This document shows, piece by piece, positions 57,901 through 63,447 of a stretch of DNA of 64,000 bases. The stretch lies in contig JAHZDE010000012.1 in NCBI GenBank assembly GCA_019422525.1, positions 1-64,000 on the forward strand, given 5' to 3'. Both the position numbers and the translations under genes were made by a program. Within the stretch, counting starts at the first letter, position 1; each line of letters begins with the position of its first letter. The DNA is from Clostridiales bacterium. Lineage in GTDB: Bacteria; Bacillota; Clostridia; Oscillospirales; Acutalibacteraceae. The notes beneath the pieces are model-generated. The model was not told the DNA's origin. It saw nothing but the letters and a program-made list of their open reading frames with translations, and did no database searches.

Positions 57901-58128
57901 TGCCTGGGTCGCTTCATCGATACCGCTCTCGTACACCACGTTCACTTCGTCATACATGATGTAGTCCCCGTCCTGATAAACCGTGGAATGGGGAGTGGGA
58001 TAGATTTCGTACCCTTGCTGTTCGGTACCTGCGGCAGCTGCCTGTGTCACCGGAACCATTCCCAGCACAATACCGGCGGACAGTACGGCAGCCAAGGTTC
58101 TGCGCAGTCTGTTTTTGAACTTGACCAT
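51985..58128 (-). CDS. Cell-surface GH84 beta-N-acetylglucosaminidase (multidomain)
   Basis: 2047 residues from the ATG at 58128 with AAAGGAGG upstream. Signal peptide with cleavage near AAA-G (about residue 33). An N-terminal GH20b-like domain (about 40-180) precedes the GH84 catalytic domain (about 184-490): RGFIEGYYGNPWS, FYAPKDDEKHR and the catalytic pair Asp307-Asp308 in ILADDFWSPGG. Several discoidin/CBM32-like modules follow (about 690-1450), then a series of FIVAR-type helical repeats (about 1470-1960), a Thr/Asp/Lys-rich wall-spanning linker and a sortase-like tail APATG (2011-2015), hydrophobic segment and RKKGEQK. Relatives remove GlcNAc from mucin or hyaluronan. Its leader has a LicT-type antiterminator. 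Confidence 0.92.
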   Translation of the reverse strand: MVKFKNRLRRTLAAVLSAGIVLGMVPVTQAAAAGTEQQGYEIYPTPHSTVYQDGDYIMYDEVNVVYESGIDEATQARLEEVAALKNLKVTASESIEDGKTNILVGVDGSGEYADTYADEHYQIATEALFEKTDSYLLVSDNNVITVVGKNTDASFYGLTTLYHIVNQLESYTIRNFQIEDYADVVSRGFIEGYYGNPWSTEDRAALMTWGGYYKLNTYFYAPKDDEKHRSKWDELYTDQELKEKIIPLAEAGNASKCRFAYALHPFPSGNHFRFDTEEHYQEDLAKLKAKFMQVIDCGVRQIAILADDFWSPGGPNGLRLLNDVTQWLETEVKAKYPDMKTTLPYVPYDYMGNGSGSEFTSLKQAPDNVQLVMTGGKVWGEVTDSFTSTFTNNVGRGPFLWINWPCTDNSKKHLIMGGYTTFLHPGVNPNNIQGIMLNPMQQSEPSKVAIFGNACYSWNIWKSEDEANQAWNDSFKYVDHNGSNANSASNALRELSKHMINQNMDGRVTALQESVELKPLLNEYKSKLSAGTVTAEDTDAIIDEFEVLQKAAKTFRDHAGDSRLRDQIVYWLDCWDDTTEAAITYLEGVKSVLNHDTAGIIDANTNGKAAFDRSKTHSFWYVDHYEVAEVGVQHIVPFINTLASYISTQAETIMDPSKVVQSFITNRQDNPVGNTADVFDGDDGTQVSYRSPVWIYTGDYVGVMFNKEIAVNNIRFLLGNGKNHFEQSKLQYTEDGKEWKDLELTGMENSFTGVRDKYLEIIVKKENLPENFQAMGIRLVATANNQLDAYLNVHEITINKQEDSGSEEITGEYSTNLDNMNGAALGKLADSDAGSEVWLSKSSGEFKDQLPADGAVTYTFSEPVFVESVVLEQGGSAAGDVMKDGVIEYLDSEGQWQKAADVTSDKSQTFTLSVTTSAVRVRNETLAPVWWRLGEFRVVASKEDTAPITYTVMHTDRWKVYQGPESNLYDGNEDTFVWYDPDGDGNTTGDDFMVDDFLGYDLGKVATLESARIVVGHDGGDKLLKYAIETSVDNKTWTPVEGYESYTGASSGKDELSINLNGTKVRYIRIRNLERRGAWGKFSEFTVKEVPTSGDTEHVYTNIETTMKANLNEEGKAFLTGGNVTFSTGSYIGIKLDNIKKITGIEVSELPQGLKLQTSMNAVTWTDYDPDGDTDARYIRVFNSTASDVECTLSTFIVNYLFIGEKKVTSDFANQSTGSDMRTTGTVGYVFDGDLSTIGMITGFQEVGKQILFDLGQEITFNQVRYYINETNLNYIRHAVFEVSNDPDGDDWTEILTVGNGDFTNVWDDTTAKSASYLTHDTQNPGNMYAEATGLNVSGRYLRVRPLTTYSHRWMGFGEIQINGGAYISPEANRDVVSEAVEVQGKLPSYMLDKDFSTTFQSSEKNSSFTYRISEPQGLRTVRLIQLGAVSNAKVEAAFVGEADKMVLGTLNQSITEFVLPQDKTLESITVSWDEIVPEIAEIQTSTAPVTAADKAELEAELDKGVDENWITDSIAAYKKAETIAKEVLDNDYVSQETVNSALGMLKAARSNAKNKASNLDELQKLVDEALTNEGNLYSAATFADYSEAVDNLKNALENPDNLDTETADELTNALKLAQDALEYSIRNRELAEIALRKLATVTAEDYTAASYAALTESGDALSALIAQDKTGDRVNPQEMAEATQAFTAALDGLVDVTDLKAAIAEFDTVDGNLYTDESYTAYTEAVETGKKLLESGTAEEIKAAIKDIKEALAGLEEYVAPDKTLLQKTYDYALTLSTEGVTDSAKKFFTDALAAAQAVLDDNKATQQEVDTAWDNLLNGIWGLGLTQGDKTLLEQLIAKADDMMANSGKYVESNWQQLVEALEKAKDVYDDGDAMEEDVQPAAEALLKAIMAQRYKADKSILQELIEKANKMDVSTYTLESVAVFRAALYNANLVMADETLSVDDQAVVDEAVSQLNAAIENLSADTDSTKPDDGKDDDTDKPSTDDGKGDTPATTKPSGNENTGKPQAPATGDYTNLALWLAAALISMAGAAYLVFQRKKGEQK

Positions 58129-58199
58129 GATTTGCCTCCTTTTCAAAAAAATACGTTCTGGAAACTGACAAAGGCTATTACACTTTGCTGAAATAAAAT

Positions 58200-58254
58200 A
58201 AGACCTATTAATCCCAAATGCCTTTTTTAGAAAGCCTCCAGGTTAATAGGTCTT
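58200..58254 (-). terminator. Leader terminator overlapping the antiterminator, before GH84
   Basis: On the minus strand, AAGACCTATTAA and TTAATAGGTCTT form a perfect 12-bp stem, extended by a G-U and a C-G pair, with a loop of about 27 nt that can fold further. ATTTTATTT follows. The first six bases of the 5' arm are the 3' end of the antiterminator RNA, so the two structures exclude each other. Confidence 0.85.
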
Positions 58255-58276
58255 GCCTGCCGAGCAGTAACAATCC
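58249..58276 (-). promoter_or_regulatory. Ribonucleic antiterminator (RAT) of the BglG/LicT/SacY type
   Basis: On the minus strand the 28-nt element starts GGATTGTTACTG, has a short CTCG apex and ends GCAGGCAAGACC. It matches the RAT consensus seen before bgl, sac and lic genes of Bacilli with perhaps one substitution (G for A in the last part). Binding by a PTS-regulated antiterminator protein would block the overlapping terminator. No gene for such a protein is in the window. Known from the family; control of GH84 is inferred from position. Confidence 0.88.
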
Positions 58277-58302
58277 TCAATGCCAGTTTCATTATCAGGT
58301 AA

Positions 58303-58332
58303 ATAATACCACAAAAACAACCGATTTGTCAA
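58303..58332 (-). promoter_or_regulatory. Promoter of the GH84 gene
   Basis: On the minus strand, TTGACA (58327-58332) and TATTAT (58303-58308), spacer 18 bp. The transcript would start near 58296, about 20 nt before the antiterminator. The gap 58129-58486 is thus explained as promoter plus a 168-nt leader; the remaining AT-rich part (58333-58486, downstream of glycerate kinase) shows nothing that I recognise. Confidence 0.75.
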
Positions 58333-58486
58333 TTGTTTTTTGTTAGTTGAGTAAATCTTGTGTATATTATCTATATTTTCTATCCGTTATCAGGCATACA
58401 GGACAGAAAAAAAGCTGCCCCCCCAATTTTCCGGTGGTTTCAGCCTTTAAAAACAAAAATTCATATTTTCAAACAAACCGGTTTTC

Positions 58487-59641
58487 TCAAAACTTCTCAC
58501 ACCCGGCCATTTTCATTCCGCACCGGACAGCCCGGAACAGCCGAACCGCCGCATCCCGATAGAGGGCTTCACTATCCTTCATGGCCTGCTGCAAGTCCAT
58601 AGCGCCGCTAATAGTGGTCATCACCGTTTCGATTCCGCACTGATAAATCGGCTCATACCCGGGCAAAACGCCACCCACGATGGCCACCGCCGGGACTCCT
58701 GCTTTCCGGCACCGTTTTCCCACACCGGCAGGGACTTTCCCATAGGCGGACTGCCAGTCCATCCTGCCTTCCCCCGTCACCACCAAATCGGCATCCCGAA
58801 TGATTTCGTCAAAGTGTATCAAGTCCAGCACCGTGTCAATGCCCGACTGGAGCCGTGCACCCAAAAAGGCCATCAAAGCAAACCCCAGCCCTCCCGCCGC
58901 GCCGGCTCCGGGAACGTCCCTTCCCGAAGATGAAACGGTTTTTTCCACCAAATCGGCATAGTGGCTCATGCCCTGTTCCAGCCTTTGCTGCATTTCCCTG
59001 CCGGCTCCCTTTTGAGCGGCAAAGGTAAACGCACAGCCCCGCTCTCCCAGAAGAGGGTTGTTCACGTCGCACATCACCACAAATTCGGTTTCCAAAATTC
59101 CCGGATACAGCCCCGACCTGTCGATACGATCTACTGCTTCCAAATCGCTTCCGCATCCCCGCAGCACAGTCCCAGACTGATCCAAAAAACGCACCCCAAG
59201 CGCGCTGAGCATTCCCATTCCGCCGTCGTTGGTGGCGCTTCCCCCAATGGCAATGACAATTTTCCGAACTCCCCGGGACAGGGCATCCTGAACCAGTTGC
59301 CCTACTCCGAAGGTAGTGGTTTTCATGGGGTCCCTTTGGGATGGAGGAACCAAGGGGAGCCCCGAAGCCGCCGCCATTTCGATAACGGCAGTCCCTTGGG
59401 ACAGGATGCCATATTGAGCTTCTACCGGCTCAAACAAGGGACCATGAACCGATATTGTGACCTTCTCCCCGCCCAGTCGGCCTACCAGCGCGTCCACGGT
59501 TCCCTCACCGCCGTCCGCCATGAGCAGGCTGACCGTTTCCCCATGGGGGAATATTTCTTCCGCCGCCTCCTGTAATAGGGCGTTGATTTTTGCAGAAGAC
59601 AGCGAGCCTTTAAATGAGTCGGAAGCAAAAACCAGTTTCAT
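58487..59641 (-). CDS. Glycerate 2-kinase (GlxK/GarK family)
   Basis: 384 residues. The start KLVFASDSFKGSLSSAKINA and LLMADGGEGTVDALV are the hallmark of type 1 glycerate kinases; IAIGGSATNDGGMGMLSALG is the conserved glycine-rich region and CDVNNPLLGERG a third family motif. It phosphorylates D-glycerate with ATP, linking serine or glycolate/sugar-acid breakdown to glycolysis. Ribosome binding site AAGGAGAGG. It appears to be monocistronic. Confidence 0.94.
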   Translation of the reverse strand: MKLVFASDSFKGSLSSAKINALLQEAAEEIFPHGETVSLLMADGGEGTVDALVGRLGGEKVTISVHGPLFEPVEAQYGILSQGTAVIEMAAASGLPLVPPSQRDPMKTTTFGVGQLVQDALSRGVRKIVIAIGGSATNDGGMGMLSALGVRFLDQSGTVLRGCGSDLEAVDRIDRSGLYPGILETEFVVMCDVNNPLLGERGCAFTFAAQKGAGREMQQRLEQGMSHYADLVEKTVSSSGRDVPGAGAAGGLGFALMAFLGARLQSGIDTVLDLIHFDEIIRDADLVVTGEGRMDWQSAYGKVPAGVGKRCRKAGVPAVAIVGGVLPGYEPIYQCGIETVMTTISGAMDLQQAMKDSEALYRDAAVRLFRAVRCGMKMAGCEKF

Positions 59642-59819
59642 TTATTTTCCCCTCTCCTTCCGGCAGAACCTTCACACCCACTTTTTTGGGCAGCCGCCGC
59701 ATTTCTCTATCATCAGGTTATACCCCTTTCCAAAACGATTGTCAATGGAAAACTCGGGAAAAAGAGAAGAAAGCCATTCCCCCGGGTCTGCGCCTCCCTC
59801 AAAAGAGTTGAGAAATAGG

Positions 59820-59848
59820 TTGACAAGAAAAACCTTGTGAGATAAAAT
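59820..59848 (+). promoter_or_regulatory. Promoter of the tRNA-Arg gene
   Basis: TTGACA (59820-59825) and TAAAAT (59843-59848), 17-bp spacer. Transcription would start near 59855, about 60 bp before the mature tRNA. Confidence 0.8.
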
Positions 59849-59916
59849 AAATACGATTGTTTTAGCTTGTCAGAAGATGGCAGGCCGGAACTTATCAAAT
59901 CCAATCCGTTCCCCAT

Positions 59917-59991
59917 GCCTCCGTAGTTAAATGGATATAACAAACCCCTCCTAAGGGTTAGTTGTGAGTTCGATTCTCGCCGGGGGTGCCA
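59917..59991 (+). tRNA. tRNA-Arg (CCT)
   Basis: Complete cloverleaf with encoded CCA: acceptor GCCTCCG pairs with CGGGGGT (two G-U pairs), the anticodon stem AACCC/GGGTT closes the loop CTCCTAA, anticodon CCT for the AGG codon, and a T arm with GTTCGATTC. The 3' half is a classic integration target for tyrosine recombinases, and an integrase gene lies 190 bp downstream. Confidence 0.94.
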
Positions 59992-59998
59992 AAAAATG

Positions 59999-60036
59999 AC
60001 GCCGTAAGCCGCTTTTTCGTGGTTTGCGGCGTTTTC
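59999..60036. terminator. Terminator between tRNA-Arg and the integrase remnant
   Basis: ACGCCGTAAGCC and GGTTTGCGGCGT pair over 12 bp (two G-U). On the plus strand TTTTC follows; on the minus strand the stem is followed by TCATTTTTT. It may serve the tRNA and the converging integrase. Confidence 0.7.
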
Positions 60037-60180
60037 TTGTTATCCATTCTTCTGCGCTTGGCAATTCGCTTGCGTAAGATTGTTTATTCGCTTTTTTCTG
60101 CATACCTGCTAATTGGCTTCGAACTATTTTTCTGGCCTTGCTAATAAAAAACGCCAATTTGCTAATATGATTTTCCCGCC

Positions 60181-61583
60181 CTATTTTTCGGATGGGGCCG
60201 ACACCAGCAATGCGGCCAGTGTGTTTGCCAGTTCCGGCGACTTGCGAAGCTGTTCCACCAGGGCCTCCAAATCCAATGTGGCGGGCGCCGGTTCCTTTGG
60301 TTCCTCCGGGGGACGAACCGAACGCAGGTCGGGATTGGCATAGAAGGCGCTCTCAAACTTCTGGGCATTGATCTTGCGGTCCTCGTCCAGAATGTGAGCA
60401 TACACGCTGGTGATCATGTCGATTTGGGCGTGGCCCATGTCGCCCTGGGTGGCCTTCAGGTCGCCGTGGTTCAGTTTGAGTTTGTAAGTGATGCTGGAGT
60501 GCCGGAGAGAATGGAAAACCACATGGGGAAATCCGTTGTCCTTGATGAGCTTGTTAAAGGCCCAGTTGATGATCTGGCTTTCCATAGGGCGTCCGTTGCT
60601 GGTGCAAAACACAAGATCATTGTCGATGTATTCGTCACCAAACAGGTCTTTCAGCTCGTCAATTTCGGCTTTCCTGTCCACCAGCATTTTAGCAACCGTC
60701 TTGGGAAGGTAGACCCGCCGAATACTGGTCTTGGTCTTTGGTTCTTTTAAAACAAGTGCTGTATGGGTGCTTGCGATACAAGGAGGAAACTTTTTGATTA
60801 CCCCTTTATCGCCGAGATCATCCAGCGCCCCACGAGTGACACACTGCAATTCCTTGTTGACGAAAATGCTGCATTACCAGCATCAATGCTGTGCGGAGAT
60901 ATATGGACACAATCCCATGTCAATCCGAGCATTTCGCCCATATGCAAAGAGCAGGAGAACGCAAGGTTCAGGGCCAGCAATAAAATCGGGTCATCACAAA
61001 CCTCCATTGCTTTTGCCAGCATATCAGCGGTCCAGATTTCCCGCTCCTTATGCTCCTCTTTAGGAAGGGTGGCGTTCAGAACAGGGTTTCTTGCCATCAG
61101 TTCCCAGCGCACAGCCTGGTTAAAGGCATTACGCAGCAGCTTGTGGATTTCACGAACGGTGTGGGGAGTCAAATACTCATTTGTTGGCTTGCGATTGTTT
61201 ACGCTGACCGCTTTCACGCTCAGTAAATCCCGGTAGTATTTGTCCATCATTCGTGGAGTGATTTCCTCCAAGCACATATCCCCAATAATAGGGGTTATGT
61301 AGTTTCTCATTAAGCCTCGACGGCTTTCGTATGTGGACATTGCCCAGGTGTTTACACCGTAAATAGACATATACTCACCCAGCAAGTCATTCAAAGTCTT
61401 GGCGTTGGGGACGATGAAGGTGCCGGATTCCTGCTCATACTCGATCTGAGCTTTTCGCTTTTTGGCTTCTGCATTGGTGTCAAAGGTTTCCCACCGCTGC
61501 CGTCTCTTACCGGCCTCATCAAAATAGGCATATCCTACCGAATACTTGTTTTTGCGCTTTACAATGGATGTTATACTCAGCAA
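60181..61583 (-). pseudogene. Tyrosine recombinase (phage/ICE-type integrase), frameshifted
   Basis: Two frames together make one integrase of about 465 residues. The first (60798-61583) has the arm-binding domain (SVGYAYFDEAGKRRQRWETF), the core-binding domain and the start of the catalytic domain; the second (60181 to about 60870) continues in register with CVTRGALDDLGDKGVIKKFP and holds FHSLRHSS and the Tyr of MITSVYAHIL. The break is near 60871, where one missing base in GCAGCATTTT explains the shift. In addition, the first catalytic Arg position reads His (SLHMGEMLGLTW), where family members read R-x-G-E. The start is a TTG close to the ribosome binding site. Inactive as it stands. Confidence 0.85.
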
Positions 61584-61957
61584 CTCCTTTCTGTGATTTT
61601 TATGTAGTGATTTTGATCGGCGTACCAGCTTTCAAAGCTGTCATTGATGACTCGGATTCTCCGGTCTATGATCATGTTCTCCAGGTGTGCCCGCTTTACC
61701 AAGTCATAGGCGATTTCCGATTTAAGGCCAAGAAGCTCAGCGAGCTGCGCATTGTTGTGTGCCGCCACTTTGTGCCTGGGGGTGTGCCATCCACCTTCTT
61801 ATAGTGGAACTGTCCAGCATTACCCGCATATGGCCCGCCACCTGGATAGTGGTAAAATAATTTTTCTTGACCAGCCAATATGATTCGACTTTGCCTAAGC
61901 CAAGAATCCTGCCCATCTCTGGGACAGAGATACTTTTTTCGTCTTTACTTGTGGCAT
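61577..61957 (-). pseudogene. Excisionase-like double helix-turn-helix protein, multiply frameshifted
   Basis: The ATG at 61957 has AGGAGG 7 bp upstream, but the frame must shift at a run of six A (61934-61939 on the plus strand) to read SISVPEMGRILGLGKVESYW and GHMRVML. It shifts again near 61811-61823 to FHYKKVDGTPPG, where an internal deletion seems to have removed the end of the first helix-turn-helix unit. A third shift near 61765 reaches AQLAELLGLKSEIAYDLVKR and SFESWYADQNHYIKI. The repeated pattern (HTH, then SFE-x-WYA-x-Q) is known from MerR/Xis-like proteins next to integrases. The end overlaps the integrase start. Confidence 0.72.
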
Positions 61958-62021
61958 TATGTAACCTCCTCTTAAAATTGAAGATTGCCTTTGTTGTGGC
62001 TCCATTGTAAGAGGATTGAGG

Positions 62022-62060
62022 AAAAAAGTTAAGGATGCCGATTGGGCAACCGGCATCCTT
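62022..62060 (-). terminator. Terminator after the small excisionase-like gene
   Basis: On the minus strand, stem AAGGATGCCG / CGGCATCCTT, 10-nt loop, then AACTTTTTT. It separates the excisionase/integrase remnants from the small gene upstream. Confidence 0.88.
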
Positions 62061-62086
62061 GACAAATACTATAATTTTTGATCCAG

Positions 62087-62260
62087 TCATTCATCAAAAC
62101 TCTTTTTAGAAATACGGATATGGCCGCCTACTCTGACACTGTGAAACAATCCTTTTTTCACAAGATTGTATGCGGTGGGACAGCTGATTTCCAAAATGTC
62201 CTGTATCTCATCTACGGTATAAGTGCGTTCTTCATAGCAATCAGCGTCCTCCCGAGGCAT
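62087..62260 (-). CDS. Small helix-turn-helix (excisionase-family) protein, probably truncated
   Basis: 57 residues. RTYTVDEIQDILEISCPTAY, NLVKKGLFHSVRVGGHIRIS and KKSFDE form an excisionase/MerR-type DNA-binding domain. The frame stops at TGA exactly where relatives have Trp (SFDEW), and the following codons read LDQK, so a TGG-to-TGA change probably removed the last few residues. The start ATG lies inside the end of the DUF4261 gene. The DNA-binding part is still intact. Confidence 0.65.
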   Translation of the reverse strand: MPREDADCYEERTYTVDEIQDILEISCPTAYNLVKKGLFHSVRVGGHIRISKKSFDE

Positions 62261-63119
62261 ATTTCCCCATGTTGATGTCCAGCACCCCTCTGGGAGGTTG
62301 GATCAGGGCATCCTCATACTGGCACTTCCACTGAATCTCCCGGCACATCTGGCCATCCGCCACGCCGTCTATGGTTTCACCATCCTTAATGGGGTTATCA
62401 TGTTCCAGAATGTAGGACGCCACATTGTAGGCATGGTTTACCACCCAATTTGGGTCCATGTCGTGGAAGTGGTACTGGAGATCCGGTATAAACAGGGTGC
62501 TCATGCCCACCGTGTCGATAAGCATATCCTCAGTACCCTCAATGTTGAAGAATCGGACATTGACGCCAAAGCGGATGAACCGATCCGAATCTTCGATCTG
62601 ATGGGAACGCACATCCTCCGCCAGTAGGAGCTTGCCGCAGTTCTGGAAATAGAACGCCTCACAAGTGGGGTACAGCTCCGCCAGAGCCTCCAAGAAGTCG
62701 GCGTCCAGGTTGGCCCGCTCCAGCGCCGGAAGCGCCGCAGCCAGCATATCGGTGGCCACCACCTGATACCGGCACTCCCGGAAAACCCGCTCTCGGTCCT
62801 CCTGGCAGTCCCACATCTGGCTCATAAGGAAGGCATCAAAGCCTTTGCCCTTGAACTTGTCGCATTTCATCACCATCAGCTGTACCGGGCACTTGCCGTC
62901 CTGAAATTCCGCTATATGATCCAGAGCGGCAAAGCCAGCCATTTTCTTATCATAACAGAAGCACTCTACCGATCCGATGTGTTTCTCTATTACGGCAGTC
63001 ATTTTTTCTTTGTCCGGCATGGGCACCGGTTCCTTAAACAGCATTTGAATGAGATAGGGGCCTCCGGGCTGGGGGCCTTTTTTGTCATCCAGGTTTTGCT
63101 GGAACACTTTATTGCTCAT
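62241..63119 (-). CDS. DUF4261 domain-containing protein
   Basis: 292 residues from an ATG with AGGAGG upstream; the longer frame (to 63287) is unsupported. GGPYLIQMLFKEPVPMPDKE at the start, QLMVMKCDKFKG and MSQMWDCQEDRERVFRECRY, then YPTCEAFYFQNCGKLLLAED and FGVNVRFFNIEGTEDMLIDT match the DUF4261 pattern as I remember it. The function is not established; members are often found among immunity proteins or effectors of polymorphic toxin islands. It is cytoplasmic with no signal. It overlaps the small HTH gene by 20 bp. Confidence 0.75.
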   Translation of the reverse strand: MSNKVFQQNLDDKKGPQPGGPYLIQMLFKEPVPMPDKEKMTAVIEKHIGSVECFCYDKKMAGFAALDHIAEFQDGKCPVQLMVMKCDKFKGKGFDAFLMSQMWDCQEDRERVFRECRYQVVATDMLAAALPALERANLDADFLEALAELYPTCEAFYFQNCGKLLLAEDVRSHQIEDSDRFIRFGVNVRFFNIEGTEDMLIDTVGMSTLFIPDLQYHFHDMDPNWVVNHAYNVASYILEHDNPIKDGETIDGVADGQMCREIQWKCQYEDALIQPPRGVLDINMGKYASGGR

Positions 63120-63147
63120 TTGGTCTCCACCTCCTGACGAATCCTCT

Positions 63148-63447
63148 TTAATAATCAAGCAGGATGGGTACCTGCTGTTCCTCGGCAAACCGCATGGCCC
63201 GCCAGAACATGGAGAAGGCGAACTTGGCAAGGGATTGGGTGTCATACTGAGTGTGTTCCGGGATGTCCGCCTTGCTATACTGTCCATTCGGGCCCACGGT
63301 CCCGTCTACCGGGTATCCCTCCGTATCTGACCAATCAAGGATGGTATCTTCATCGGCCTGCCACGCCAGCTGGTTCAGCTTCTCCAGCTCCTTCCTTGGA
63401 GTTCGATATATTGCTTTCGATATTCGTTCATGGTCACACTCTCCCAT
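63148..63447 (-). CDS. Small hypothetical protein, possibly frameshifted at its start
   Basis: 99 residues from the ATG that overlaps the previous stop codon (TGATG). The C-terminal part (KLNQLAWQADEDTILDWSDT, then GQYSKADIPEH and AKFAFSMFWRAMRFAEEQQV) is unrecognised. An ATG at 63431 with GGGAGAG upstream opens another frame (MNEYRKQYIEL) that would join this one if a single base were restored near 63395. That reading gives a more natural helical N-terminus. Genes of this kind commonly accompany DUF4253/DUF4261 genes. Function unknown. Confidence 0.55.
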   Translation of the reverse strand: MGECDHERISKAIYRTPRKELEKLNQLAWQADEDTILDWSDTEGYPVDGTVGPNGQYSKADIPEHTQYDTQSLAKFAFSMFWRAMRFAEEQQVPILLDY

